A stretch of 64,000 bases of DNA. Source: Streptomyces bottropensis ATCC 25435. Lineage in GTDB: Bacteria; Actinomycetota; Actinomycetes; Streptomycetales; Streptomycetaceae. The position numbers and the translations under genes are program-made. The notes below the pieces were generated by a model. The model was not told the origin of the DNA. It saw only the letters and a program-made list of their open reading frames with translations, and did not search any database. This document shows, piece by piece, positions 43,567 to 54,038 of the stretch (the first letter of the stretch is position 1; every line of letters starts with the position of its first letter). Location of the stretch: NCBI RefSeq assembly GCF_000383595.1, contig NZ_KB911581.1, forward strand, positions 3,664,265-3,728,264. Reading direction: 5' to 3'.

Positions 43567-44543
43567 TCCATCTCTCCTACGGTGCGCAGCTGGCGTTCGA
43601 CGGTTCGCTTCAGGAGCTCGACCTTGAACCGGTTGTGCTGGAGGGGGCGAGCGCCGTCAACCGCGTGAGAGGCCGCCGCGGCCCACAGACGGTCCGAGGG
43701 GCGCTCACCGATCAGAGCCCGCTCGACGGCGGACAGCTTCCACGGCACGGTGGCCACACCGCCGGCGGCGACCTTCGCCTCGCGGATCACACCGCCGCGC
43801 ACATGCAGCGCGACGGCGGCCGAAGCGAGCCCGAACGAGTAGGACTGCCGGTCGCGGATCTTCAGGTAGGCAGACTTCAGCGGACGAGGGTACGCCCGGA
43901 TCTCGACCGCTGTGATCAACTCGCCTCGCCGGATGTTCTGTTCGCGCTGTGGGGTGGCGCCGGGGCGGAGCAGGAAGTCGGCGAAGGGGAGGCCGCGCTC
44001 CTTGCCGTCCGGAGCCTGCAGGTGGACCGTCGCCTCCAGGGCGGTGAGAGCGACGGCGAAGTCGGAGGCGTGCACGGCCACGCAGTGATCGGACCCGCCG
44101 AGGATCGCGTGGCCACGGTTGTAGCCGCCCAGGGCGGCGCAGCCGGAGCCCGGCTCACGCTTGTTGCAGTCAGCGGTCACGTCACGGAAGTACGTGCATC
44201 GGGTGCGCTGCATGATGTTGCCGCCGATGGTCGCCATGTTCCGCAGCTGAGCCGAGGCGCCCCGCAGCGCCTGGGCGGCCACCGGGTACAGGGAGTTCAG
44301 CTTGGGGTCGGCGGTGGCCACGGCCATCGGGACCAGGGCACCGATACGGATGCCGCCGCCCGCGGTGGCGGTGATCTCGCTCAAGGGCAGGTCGCTGATA
44401 TCGACGAGCGTGTCGGGGATCTCGACGGTCTCCCGCATCAGGTCGACCAGTGTGGTACCGCCGGCGATGTAGCGGCCGCCGCGTCCCCCGGCGTCCAGGG
44501 CCTTCCGGACGCTGTCGACACGGGTGTAGGAGAAGGGGTGCAT
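43563..44543 (-). CDS. FAD-binding subunit of aldehyde oxidase (PaoB/YagS-like)
   Basis: Transfers electrons through FAD, 326 residues. The N-terminal FAD domain has RYIAGGTTLVDLMRE (about 24-38) and QLRNMATIGGNIMQRTRC (FAD pyrophosphate region). It carries the Cys-rich insert RTRCTYFRDVTADCNKREPG followed by SGCAALGG, as in PaoB, where it holds an extra 4Fe-4S cluster. ATG at 44543 has AAGGAG. Middle gene of the paoABC-like set. Confidence 0.92.
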   Translation of the reverse strand: MHPFSYTRVDSVRKALDAGGRGGRYIAGGTTLVDLMRETVEIPDTLVDISDLPLSEITATAGGGIRIGALVPMAVATADPKLNSLYPVAAQALRGASAQLRNMATIGGNIMQRTRCTYFRDVTADCNKREPGSGCAALGGYNRGHAILGGSDHCVAVHASDFAVALTALEATVHLQAPDGKERGLPFADFLLRPGATPQREQNIRRGELITAVEIRAYPRPLKSAYLKIRDRQSYSFGLASAAVALHVRGGVIREAKVAAGGVATVPWKLSAVERALIGERPSDRLWAAAASHAVDGARPLQHNRFKVELLKRTVERQLRTVGEME

Positions 44544-44553
44544 GGGCCGCTCC

Positions 44554-45192
44554 TTACTTGCGGGCGGCGGTCTGCTCGACCGCGCGCACGATCTTGACGT
44601 AACAGCCACAGCGGCAGACGTTGCCGCTCATGTACTCCCGGATCTCCTCCGGCGAGCTGGTGTGGCCCTCCTGGATGCAGCCGACGCCGGACATGATCTG
44701 CCCCGGCGTGCAGTAGCCGCACTGGAAGGCGTCCTCGTCGACGAACGCCTGCTGCAGCGGGTGCAGCGTGTCGCCATCGGCCAGGCCTTCGATCGTGGTG
44801 ACCTCGGCACCCTCCAGGCGCACGGCCAGCGTGAGGCAGGAGTTGACCCGCTGCCCGTCGACCAGAACGGTGCACGCCCCGCAGGCCCCGGCGTCGCAGC
44901 CCTTCTTGGAGCCGGTCAGGTCGAGGTGTTCCCGCAGCAGATCAAGGAGCGAGGTCCGGTTGTCGACCGTCACGGTCCGCCGGGTGCCGTTGACCGTCAG
45001 GGACACCCGGCTGGAGGGAGCCGCCCCTTCGGCGGCCGCTTCCTCGGCACCGGCCAGGAACGCTCCGCCGGCCACCACGACACCGCCCACCGCGACACCG
45101 GTGGCGATGACGGTGCGCCGGCTGGGCCCGGAGACGGGCCCACTGGCTCCGGCGGGCGGAGAATCAGCAGAATCAGGAAGTTCAGAGGACAT
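44554..45192 (-). CDS. 2Fe-2S subunit of aldehyde oxidase with Tat signal (PaoA/YagT-like)
   Basis: A 212-residue electron-transfer subunit. N-terminal twin-arginine signal (about 24-50: [20 protein letters not shown]), a Ser/Ala linker, a plant-ferredoxin-type 2Fe-2S domain ([20 protein letters not shown] then SC) and a second all-helical 2Fe-2S domain ([12 protein letters not shown] ... VCRCGCY). In E. coli PaoABC the same subunit carries the Tat signal and takes the complex across the membrane. First gene of the minus-strand operon; ATG preceded by AAAGG. Confidence 0.92.
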   Translation of the reverse strand: MSSELPDSADSPPAGASGPVSGPSRRTVIATGVAVGGVVVAGGAFLAGAEEAAAEGAAPSSRVSLTVNGTRRTVTVDNRTSLLDLLREHLDLTGSKKGCDAGACGACTVLVDGQRVNSCLTLAVRLEGAEVTTIEGLADGDTLHPLQQAFVDEDAFQCGYCTPGQIMSGVGCIQEGHTSSPEEIREYMSGNVCRCGCYVKIVRAVEQTAARK

Positions 45193-45347
45193 GCGTTCGC
45201 CTTTGCATCACGGACGGATCAGTCGTGCACACAGGTGGAATGCCAGGTGAGAGATCGACGCCACCGTGGGAACAGGGGGACCGCTCGCCTCGACGGGGCG
45301 GGAGTGATCACGCAGAAAGTCTTGCATCACGGGCGTCACTCATGGCA

Positions 45348-45363
45348 GGGAGAGTTTTCTCCC
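45348..45363. promoter_or_regulatory. Second copy of the XRE-associated motif upstream of the aldehyde oxidase operon
   Basis: GGGAGAGTTTTCTCCC matches 35098-35113 (GGGAGAGTTTCCTCCC) at 15 of 16 positions. A TCACT follows the same order 10-14 bp before both copies, and ATG 4-5 bp after. About 155 bp upstream of the first operon gene. Likely bound by the same regulator. Confidence 0.55.
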
Positions 45364-45485
45364 CCCATGCTTTTCCTCGGTCTTCCTTTGGATTTGTCGC
45401 CTGTAGGTAAGCGCTGCGTGAAAGAGAGAGGGCCGTCGAAGGTGAGGAAAGCTGCCGTCCCTCGAATTCACCGCGAAGGGAACAA

Positions 45486-45523
45486 CGGCAGGTCGGCGAG
45501 AAACAGCGGCAGGTCGGCGAGAA
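45486..45523 (+). repeat. Short tandem repeat, 21-bp period
   Basis: CGGCAGGTCGGCGAGAA occurs at 45486 and again at 45507, exact over 17 bp, separated by ACAG. Confidence 0.7.
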
Positions 45524-45840
45524 CGCCTGTTTGTGACGTATCAAGGCCGAGATCCGGTGGTCGAGCGGTGTGGGCGGCGCGGATCGCAGGCTTGATCTCT
45601 CACCGGGAGCCAACGCGCGTTGCGTTCGACCAGCACGGCCTGCCCCAGATTCGGCGGCGAACCCAGCGCGAGCACGGCGGACGTGGTGGCACGCAGAGAC
45701 CGCATGCCTTCACGTGACAGCGGAAACGTCCCTACTCAAGACCTTCGCCGCGGCATCGCACCCGCCCCCGTCATTCCGAATGAGGAACCGCACGTCAGCG
45801 CGCCCGTCGGTACCCCTCAGCCGCGTCCATCGCTCACCCG

Positions 45841-47994
45841 TCAGCTGCCCGGCGGCCCCGCCGTGCTGCCCGTCGGTTCCTTCGGCGGGGGTGTCGCGGC
45901 GCCGTCCTCGTGGGCCAGCCGGTGGGGCCACCACACCTTGGGTCCCACGTCCAGGAACAGGGCTGTGACCAGTACGGACCGCACGATGAAGGTGTCCAGG
46001 AGGACACCTAGGGCCACCGCGAAGCCGATCTCGGCGAAGGCGACCATGGGGAGGGTGCCGAGGGCGGCGAAGGTGCCGGCGAGCACCAGGCCGGCCGAGG
46101 TGATCACCGCGCCGGTCGCCGCCAGGCCCGTCACGACCCCCTCGCGGGTGCCCTGGTGGGCGGCCTCCTCGCGGATCCGGGTGGTCAGGAAGATGTTGTA
46201 GTCGATGCCCAGGGCGACCAGGAACACGAAGACGAACAAGGGGAAGTCGGTCGACTCACCCGCGTAGTCGAACAGGTATCTGAACGCGAGCGCGCTGATG
46301 CCCAGCGCGGCGGCGAAGGACAGGATCACCGTCCCGATCAGCAGCAGGGGTGCGACCAGGGCGCGGAGCAGGCCACAGAGGATCAGCAGGACCACGAGCA
46401 GCACCAGCGGGATGATCAGGATGTTGTCGTGGGTCGTCGCCTCGTCCATGTCCAGCAGGGCCGCCGTACCGCCGCCGACCTGGGCGTCGGCGTCCGGCAC
46501 CTCGTGGACGGCGTCGCGGACCCTTTCCACGGTCTGCTTCGCGGCCTCGCTGTCGGCGGGGTCGGACATGGTGGCCTCGAAGAGGACCTGGCCCTCGTGG
46601 GCGGGTTTCGTGCCGGGGGGCAGGCCGAGGGACTCGGCCACGACGCCCTCGGTGTCGGCGACCGCGCGGCCCACCTCCCGGGCCTGCGCCTGGTTGCTGA
46701 CGATCACGAGCGGGTCGCCGCTGCCCGCCGGGAAGTAGCGTGCCGAGACCTCCTGGCCGACGATCGAGTCCGGTTTCCCGGTGAAGGCGTCCGCGTTGCC
46801 GATGCCCTCCGCGCGCAGTTGGATCAGACCCAGCGAGCACAGGGCCAGGGCGGCCGCCGTGGCGACCCACACCACGCGGGGGCGCCGGGAGAAGCGGCGG
46901 CCCATACGGGCCCACACCCCGCGCTCGGCCGGGTCGGCGCTGCCGAGATGCGGGATCACCGGCCAGAAGATCCAGCGGCCGAAGATCACCAGCAGGGCCG
47001 GGAACAGCGTCATCATCGCGAGCAGGGCGACCGCGACGCCGATGGCCGCCACCGGGCCCAGCCCGCTCGTCGAGTTCATCTCGGCGGCCAGCAGCACCAG
47101 CATGCTCAGGACGACCGTCGCGCCGGAGGCGAGTACCGCCGGGCCCGCCCGGTGCAGGGCGAGGGCCATCGCCTCGTGGCGGTCCTCGTGACGGCGCAGC
47201 TCCTCCCGGTAGCGGGCCACGAGCAGCAGGGCGTAGTCGGTGCCCGCGCCGAAGACGAGGACGGTGAGGATGCCGGCGCTCTGGCCGTTCACGGTCAGGC
47301 CGGTGTGTTCCGCCAGCAGGTAGATCAGGGCCTGGGCCGTGAACAGGGCGGCGATGACCCCGATCAGGGGGACCAGGATGAGGGTCGGACTGCGGTAGGT
47401 GAGCAGCAGCATCACGATGACGACGGCCATCGCGGACATCAGCAGGGTGGAGTCGATGCCCTCGAACGCCTCGGAGAAGTCGGCGGACGTACCGCCCGGA
47501 CCCGTGATGTGCACGGCGAGCCCGTCACCGCCCTCGCCCACGCCGTCCCGGATCGAGTCGACCGCGGGCGCGATCCGCTCCCAGCCCTTCTCGTCCATCG
47601 TGATCGGTACGAAGACCTGGGCCGCCCGCGGGTCGGCGGCACGGTCGTAGACGGGCCCCCGGGTCTGTTCGCCGATGATCCCGTGGGCGGTGAGCTGCTT
47701 GAGGTCCCGCACGTCCGCCTCGATCGCCGCCCGGTCCTCGGCGGTCAGGCCGCTCTCCCGGGCGTAGACGACGACCGCCGGGATCTGTTCGGGCCGGAAG
47801 CCCTCGGAGATCTCCAGGACCTGCGTCGACTCGGCCGAGCCCGGCAGCCACGAGGCCGCGTCGTTGTCCTGCGCGTCGGTGAGCTTCGTGGCGAACGGCG
47901 CCACCACGAACAGCACCACCAGCCACAGCCCCAGCACGACCCACTTGGCTCGCCGCCCACACACGAGATGCCCGATGCCCCGGCCGCCTGTCAT
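45841..47994 (-). CDS. MMPL-family RND transporter
   Basis: A 717-residue membrane protein with two RND/MMPL repeats. Each has one N-terminal helix, a large extracytoplasmic loop and a five-helix block. The first block runs VVLGLWLVVLFVVAPFATKL, loop about 40-190, then STLLMSAMAVVIVMLLLTYR, with FGAGTDYALLLVARYREEL as the signature. The second block has FLVALGIDYNIFLTTRIREE. MMPL proteins export lipids or are exporters of unknown cargo. ATG at 47994 has GGAGG 6 nt upstream. Divergent from rpe. Confidence 0.9.
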   Translation of the reverse strand: MTGGRGIGHLVCGRRAKWVVLGLWLVVLFVVAPFATKLTDAQDNDAASWLPGSAESTQVLEISEGFRPEQIPAVVVYARESGLTAEDRAAIEADVRDLKQLTAHGIIGEQTRGPVYDRAADPRAAQVFVPITMDEKGWERIAPAVDSIRDGVGEGGDGLAVHITGPGGTSADFSEAFEGIDSTLLMSAMAVVIVMLLLTYRSPTLILVPLIGVIAALFTAQALIYLLAEHTGLTVNGQSAGILTVLVFGAGTDYALLLVARYREELRRHEDRHEAMALALHRAGPAVLASGATVVLSMLVLLAAEMNSTSGLGPVAAIGVAVALLAMMTLFPALLVIFGRWIFWPVIPHLGSADPAERGVWARMGRRFSRRPRVVWVATAAALALCSLGLIQLRAEGIGNADAFTGKPDSIVGQEVSARYFPAGSGDPLVIVSNQAQAREVGRAVADTEGVVAESLGLPPGTKPAHEGQVLFEATMSDPADSEAAKQTVERVRDAVHEVPDADAQVGGGTAALLDMDEATTHDNILIIPLVLLVVLLILCGLLRALVAPLLLIGTVILSFAAALGISALAFRYLFDYAGESTDFPLFVFVFLVALGIDYNIFLTTRIREEAAHQGTREGVVTGLAATGAVITSAGLVLAGTFAALGTLPMVAFAEIGFAVALGVLLDTFIVRSVLVTALFLDVGPKVWWPHRLAHEDGAATPPPKEPTGSTAGPPGS

Positions 47995-48010
47995 GACCAC
48001 CTCCGCAAGC

Positions 48011-48065
48011 GCGCCCCCAGAGGGGCGCGGGGAACCGCGCGAGCAACCACGGACGACTCGCAGCC
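48011..48065 (+). repeat. Dispersed intergenic repeat, copy C
   Basis: AGAGGGGCGCGGGGAACCGC, GCGAGCAACCACGGACGAC and CGCAGCC in order. Same element as copy B (11880-11939, reverse). It lies between the divergent mmpL and rpe genes. Confidence 0.8.
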
Positions 48066-48131
48066 GAAATACCACCGTCCCCACCCGGTACCGATGCCCG
48101 CAACCCCTTGAGGGCATGGCAGGCTTGGCCC

Positions 48132-48818
48132 ATGGCCGCGCAGATCAACCCCAGCATCCTGTCCGCCGACTTCGCCCGTCTCGCCGACGAGGCGAAGGCG
48201 GTCGAAGGCGCCGACTGGCTCCATGTGGACGTGATGGACAACCATTTCGTGCCGAACCTCACGCTCGGTGTGCCGGTCGTAGAGTCCCTGGCCCGTGCGA
48301 CGGAGACGCCGCTGGACTGTCATCTGATGATCGAGGCCCCCGATCGGTGGGCGCCCCAGTACGTGGAAGCGGGTGCGGGTTCTGTCACCTTCCACGCCGA
48401 GGCGGCCGCCGCACCGGTGCGGCTCGCCCGCGAGATCCGGGCCAAGGGAGCCAGGGCCTCCATGGCGCTCAGGCCCGCGACGCCGATCGAGCCGTTCGAG
48501 GACCTGCTGCCCGAACTCGACATGGTGCTGATCATGACGGTCGAACCGGGCTTCGGAGGCCAGGCCTTTCTCGACATCATGCTCCCCAAGATTCGCCGGA
48601 CCCGCGAGTTGATCAGCAAGCACGGGCTCGACCTGTGGCTCCAGGTCGACGGCGGTGTCTCCGCGTCCACCATCGAGCGCTGCGCCGAGGCGGGCGCCGA
48701 CGTCTTCGTCGCCGGTTCCGCGGTGTACGGGGCGGACGACCCGGCCGAGGCGGTGCGCGCGCTGCGGGCGCAGGCGGAGGCCACGACGGCGACCGCGGGC
48801 TGGGCCTGCGGCCACTGA
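48132..48818 (+). CDS. rpe: Ribulose-phosphate 3-epimerase
   Basis: Interconverts ribulose-5-P and xylulose-5-P in the pentose phosphate pathway. The 228-residue TIM barrel starts [20 protein letters not shown]. It has [16 protein letters not shown] (metal His/Asp), [27 protein letters not shown] and the Asp of [20 protein letters not shown]. The ribosome binding site is weak, but the N-terminus fits the family. Next to a SorC-type sugar regulator. Confidence 0.95.
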   Translation: MAAQINPSILSADFARLADEAKAVEGADWLHVDVMDNHFVPNLTLGVPVVESLARATETPLDCHLMIEAPDRWAPQYVEAGAGSVTFHAEAAAAPVRLAREIRAKGARASMALRPATPIEPFEDLLPELDMVLIMTVEPGFGGQAFLDIMLPKIRRTRELISKHGLDLWLQVDGGVSASTIERCAEAGADVFVAGSAVYGADDPAEAVRALRAQAEATTATAGWACGH

Positions 48819-48978
48819 ATCACCGAGCACGGCCGTGCGAACGTCGAGGCGGGTATGGCATGTCGTGCGTATAGAGGGCCAAGGGAACGTGAACGACATT
48901 CCTTCGGGCTGATCGAAAACGTCGGATCTGCAAGGATGAACGGCGTATCCATGTGTGAAGAGCAGTGAGGAGATGACC

Positions 48979-49998
48979 GTGTCGGGTATGTCGGCGGGCC
49001 GGTCAGCCATGCGGATGGGACCCGCTGAGCTGGTTCAGGCGGCGGCCATGGCACGCCGTTTCTACCTAGAGGGGAAGTCCAAGATCCAGATCGCCGAGGA
49101 GTTCGGCGTGAGCCGCTTCAAGGTGGCCCGGGTCCTGGAGACCGCCCTCGAACGGGATCTCGTACGCATCGAGATCCGCGTCCCCGCGGAGCTGGACGCG
49201 GAGCGCTCCGACGCGCTGCGCGCCCGCTACGGCCTGCGGCACGCCGTGGTCGTCGAGTCCCCGGCGGAGGCCGAGGAGACGACCGACCCGGAGAACCTCG
49301 GCGAGGTCGCCGCGGACCTGCTCGGCGAGCTGGTGGACGAGGGCGCCATCCTCGGCCTCGCCTGGGGCCGCTCCACCATCCACATGGCGGCCGCCCTCGA
49401 CCGGCTGCCGCCCTGCACGGTGGTGCAGCTGACGGGGGTCTACGACGCCGGGACGGCCGAGCGCGGCTCGGTCGAGGCGGTCCGGCGGGCCGCGCAGGTG
49501 TCGGGCGGCGACGCCCACCCCATCTACGCGCCGATGCTGCTGCCGGACGCGGCGACCGCCAGCGCGCTGCGCCACCAGACCGGCATCGCGCGGGCCTTCG
49601 AGTACTTCGACAAGGTCACCGTCGCCTGTGTCTCCATCGGCTCGTGGGAGGCGGGCATCTCCACGGTGCACGACATGCTCAGCGACGAGGAGCGCGGCCA
49701 CTACGCCTCCCTCGGTGTCGCCGCCGAGATGTCCGCGCATCTCTTCGACGCGGAGGGCCGCCGCGTCGGGCGCGACCTGGGCGAGCGGTGCATCACGGTC
49801 AAGGCCGACCAGCTCCGCCGAATCCCCGAGGTCGTCGCGATCGCGGGCGGGCAGCGCAAGGCGGCCGCGATCGACGCGGTGCTGCGGTCGGGGCTGGTGA
49901 CCAGCCTCGTCACCGACACCTCGGCGGCGGACTACCTGTTGACGGCCGGGCAGACACCCAGGCCGGCACTCAACCGGGCGGACCCCGACGGGGCCTGA
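48979..49998 (+). CDS. SorC/DeoR-type sugar-binding transcriptional regulator
   Basis: A regulator of about 339 residues. N-terminal HTH (RFYLEGKSKIQIAEEFGVSR then FKVARVLE, about 27-55) and a C-terminal sugar-phosphate-binding domain (LGLAWGRSTIHMAAALD, CVSIGSWEAGISTVHDM, VVAIAGGQRKAAAIDAVLRS). GTG 48979 is preferred because GAGGAG lies 6 nt upstream; GTG 48955, ATG 48973 and ATG 48988 are alternatives. It follows rpe in the same direction and probably senses a phosphorylated sugar. Target unknown. Confidence 0.87.
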   Translation: MSGMSAGRSAMRMGPAELVQAAAMARRFYLEGKSKIQIAEEFGVSRFKVARVLETALERDLVRIEIRVPAELDAERSDALRARYGLRHAVVVESPAEAEETTDPENLGEVAADLLGELVDEGAILGLAWGRSTIHMAAALDRLPPCTVVQLTGVYDAGTAERGSVEAVRRAAQVSGGDAHPIYAPMLLPDAATASALRHQTGIARAFEYFDKVTVACVSIGSWEAGISTVHDMLSDEERGHYASLGVAAEMSAHLFDAEGRRVGRDLGERCITVKADQLRRIPEVVAIAGGQRKAAAIDAVLRSGLVTSLVTDTSAADYLLTAGQTPRPALNRADPDGA

Positions 49999-51792
<1,794 letters not shown>

Positions 51793-51800
51793 AACCCGGG

Positions 51801-51820
51801 GCGCCTGATCCGGAAGGCGC
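51801..51820 (+). terminator. Hairpin after guaB1
   Basis: GCGCCT / AGGCGC stem with an 8-nt loop, 9 nt past the guaB1 stop. Short, but well placed. Confidence 0.4.
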
Positions 51821-51839
51821 GCAGGAGCCGGAACCGGCC

Positions 51840-51902
51840 GTGCAACGAAGCTTCGCGCACCGGCCGGTAACGCAACGATCTTGCGTCGGCGCGCAAGGTT
51901 GC
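51840..51902. promoter_or_regulatory. Two dyads upstream of the amino-acid permease, likely Lrp/AsnC sites
   Basis: GTGCAACGAAGCTTCGCGCAC (51840-51860) is a near-palindrome. 12 bp later GCAAC-GAT-CTTGCG / CGCAAG-GTTGC (51872-51902) forms a second dyad with a TTGCG-N6-CGCAA core. The half-site CGCAACGAA/T recurs upstream of the nitrilase gene. The AsnC-type gene ending this operon is the natural candidate for binding. Confidence 0.5.
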
Positions 51903-52041
51903 CGCATTACGCTCGTGAAGGTCTGGCTCATAGGGTCAAGCGCTGTACGTGGCGTGGCGGGGACTCCTGCTCGGTGGCCCCCTGCTGTTCGGTGCCGGCG
52001 GTCCTCACCCGCCCTGACCGGCAGCGACGAAGGAGCCACGC

Positions 52042-53562
52042 GTGCTCGACCAAGGCGCACCCCCGCAGCATGAGAATCAGCCGGCCCCGCCGTCCGGTGG
52101 CGTCGGGGCACGGCTGATGCGCCGCAAGCCCGTGGAACGCCTGGTCGCGGAGGGCGGACAGGGTGAGGGCGGGTCGCTGCGGCGGTCGCTCGGACTGTGG
52201 CAGCTGACGATGATCAGCATCGGTGCCACGCTCGGCACCGGCATCTTCGTCGTCCTCGGTGAGGCCGTCCCCAAGGCCGGGCCCGCCGTCACCCTCTCCT
52301 TCGTGATAGCCGGGCTCACCGCGCTGTTCTCCGCCCTGTCGTACGCGGAGCTGGCCGGCACGATCCCGGTCTCCGGATCCTCCTACTCGTACACGTACGC
52401 AACGATGGGCGAGCTGGTGGCCTGGGTCTGCGGCTGGTGTCTGGTGCTGGAGTACGGGGTGTCGGTGGCGGCCGTCGCGGTCGGCTGGGGCGAGTACCTC
52501 AACGAGCTGCTGGACGGGACGGTCGGCGTGACCATCCCGGACGCGCTGTCCGCGCCGCCCGGGGACGGGGGTGTCTTCAACCTGCCCGCGCTGATCGTCG
52601 TCCTGCTCGCGATGGCGTTCCTGCTGGGCGGGGCCCGGGAGTCCGCCCGCGCCAACACGATCATGGTCGTGGTGAAGATCGCCGCCCTGCTGCTGTTCTG
52701 CCTCATCGGCGTGCAGGGCTTCCGGTCCGGCAACTACGAGAACTTCATGCCGCTCGGCATGGCGGGCGTCAGCGCGGCCGGGGCGACGCTGTTCTTCTCG
52801 TACATCGGGTTCGACGCGGCCTCGACCGCCGGTGAGGAGGCGAAGAACGCCCAGCGGGACCTGCCGCGCGCGATCATGCTGTCGCTGCTCATCGTCACCG
52901 CGCTGTACGTGCTGGTCGCCGCCGTCGCGATCGGCGCGCGGCCCTGGAAGGGGTTCGGCGAGTCGGAGGCCGCGCTCGCCGGGATCATGAAGGACGTCAC
53001 CGGGGACGTGTTCTGGGGGACACTCCTGGCGGCCGGGGCCGTCATCGCCATCGCGAGCGTGGTGCTGACCGTGCTGTACGGGCAGACCCGGATCCTGTTC
53101 GCCATGTCCCGGGACGGGCTCGTGCCCAAGGTGTTCTCCCGTGTGCACCCGAGGACCGGGACGCCGCGCGTCAACACCGTGATCGTGTCGCTGTTCTGCG
53201 GTGTGCTCGCCGCCGCCATTCCGCTGGGGCAGCTCGCGGATGCCACGAGCATCGGTACGTTGTTCGCGTTCGCGCTGGTCAACGTGGCCGTCGTGGTGCT
53301 GCGGCGAACCCGTCCGGACATGCCCCGGACGTTCCGGGTGCCGCTGTCGCCGGTGCTGCCCGCGCTGGGACTGGCGTTCTGCGTCTGGATGATGGGCAGT
53401 CTCGACACCGTCACCTGGGTCGTCTTCGGCGTCTGGATGGCCGCCGGGCTCGTGTTCTACTTCAGTTACGGCTACCGCCGCTCGCGTCTCGCGGCGGCCC
53501 CGGCCCCTTCGACTCCGCCGTCCCCATCGGCCCCCTCGTCCCCGTCGACTCCAGAGAAGTGA
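52042..53562 (+). CDS. APC-family amino-acid permease (cationic amino-acid transporter type)
   Basis: A 506-residue membrane protein with 12 or more helices. After a hydrophilic tail of about 45 residues, helix 1 shows the APC signature [20 protein letters not shown]. It continues with [40 protein letters not shown] and [16 protein letters not shown]. This matches the CAT/YfnA-type branch (basic and branched amino acids). The C-terminus is a Pro/Ser tail. GTG start after GAAGGAG. The Lrp/AsnC gene begins 10 bp after the stop. Confidence 0.9.
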   Translation: MLDQGAPPQHENQPAPPSGGVGARLMRRKPVERLVAEGGQGEGGSLRRSLGLWQLTMISIGATLGTGIFVVLGEAVPKAGPAVTLSFVIAGLTALFSALSYAELAGTIPVSGSSYSYTYATMGELVAWVCGWCLVLEYGVSVAAVAVGWGEYLNELLDGTVGVTIPDALSAPPGDGGVFNLPALIVVLLAMAFLLGGARESARANTIMVVVKIAALLLFCLIGVQGFRSGNYENFMPLGMAGVSAAGATLFFSYIGFDAASTAGEEAKNAQRDLPRAIMLSLLIVTALYVLVAAVAIGARPWKGFGESEAALAGIMKDVTGDVFWGTLLAAGAVIAIASVVLTVLYGQTRILFAMSRDGLVPKVFSRVHPRTGTPRVNTVIVSLFCGVLAAAIPLGQLADATSIGTLFAFALVNVAVVVLRRTRPDMPRTFRVPLSPVLPALGLAFCVWMMGSLDTVTWVVFGVWMAAGLVFYFSYGYRRSRLAAAPAPSTPPSPSAPSSPSTPEK

Positions 53563-53572
53563 TCCACCCGCA

Positions 53573-54025
53573 GTGCTGAACCCTCTCGACGAACGCATCG
53601 TGCACGCCCTCGCCGAGGACGCCCGCCGTTCCTACTCCGACATCGGCCAGCTCGTCGGGCTGTCCGCGCCCGCGGTCAAACGGCGGGTGGACCGGCTCCG
53701 GGCGACCGGGGCGATCACCGGCTTCACGGTACGGGTCGACCCCGCCGCGCTCGGCTGGGAGACCGAGGGGTTCGTCGAGATCTACTGCCGTCGGAACACC
53801 TCGCCGGAGACGATCCAGCGGGGCCTGGAGCGGTATCAGGAGGTCGTCGCCGCGTCGACCGTCACCGGTGAGGCCGATGCCGTGGTGCAGGTCTTCGCCT
53901 CCGACATGCGGCACTTCGAGCGGGTGCTGGAACGGATCGCCGGGGAGCCGTTCGTCGAGCGGACCAAGTCCGTGCTCGTGCTGTCGCCCCTGCTGCGGCG
54001 GTTCTCCTCCGGGTCGCCCGCCTGA
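53573..54025 (+). CDS. Lrp/AsnC-family transcriptional regulator
   Basis: A 150-residue feast/famine regulator. N-terminal wHTH (LNPLDERIVHALAEDARRSY, IGQLVGLSAPAVKRRVDRLR; about 2-60) and C-terminal RAM/AsnC_trans_reg effector domain (ASTVTGEADAVVQVFASDM, about 97-115). It is co-transcribed with the permease 10 bp upstream, so it probably senses the transported amino acid and controls the operon through the dyads at 51840-51902. GTG start. Confidence 0.9.
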   Translation: MLNPLDERIVHALAEDARRSYSDIGQLVGLSAPAVKRRVDRLRATGAITGFTVRVDPAALGWETEGFVEIYCRRNTSPETIQRGLERYQEVVAASTVTGEADAVVQVFASDMRHFERVLERIAGEPFVERTKSVLVLSPLLRRFSSGSPA

Positions 54026-54038
54026 GAGGCCGGGCCCC

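Larger units (their letters stand above)
45193..45840. other. 648-bp interval upstream of the aldehyde oxidase operon
   Basis: No gene with recognisable homology. It contains the repeated XRE-linked motif (45348-45363), a short tandem repeat (45486-45523) and, at about 45560-45700, weakly coding-like minus-strand sequence (LALGSPPNLGQAVLVERNAR) that I cannot assign and that may be relic. Less GC-rich than its surroundings around 45300-45480. Forms the right edge of the accessory block. Confidence 0.5.

Noticed and set aside
41368..43668. 766-codon plus-strand frame opposite the Mo subunit
   Set aside because: Antisense shadow, composition dominated by Arg/Val/Gly/His, no recognisable domain.
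33102..45840. Integrative element or prophage
   Set aside because: The block looks accessory, but no integrase, transposase, attachment repeats, tRNA target or replication gene was found.
45193..45840. Insertion-sequence remnant
   Set aside because: Parts look decayed, but no terminal inverted repeats or transposase motif could be identified.
46156..48111. 651-codon plus-strand frame opposite the MMPL gene
   Set aside because: Antisense shadow of a clear MMPL transporter.
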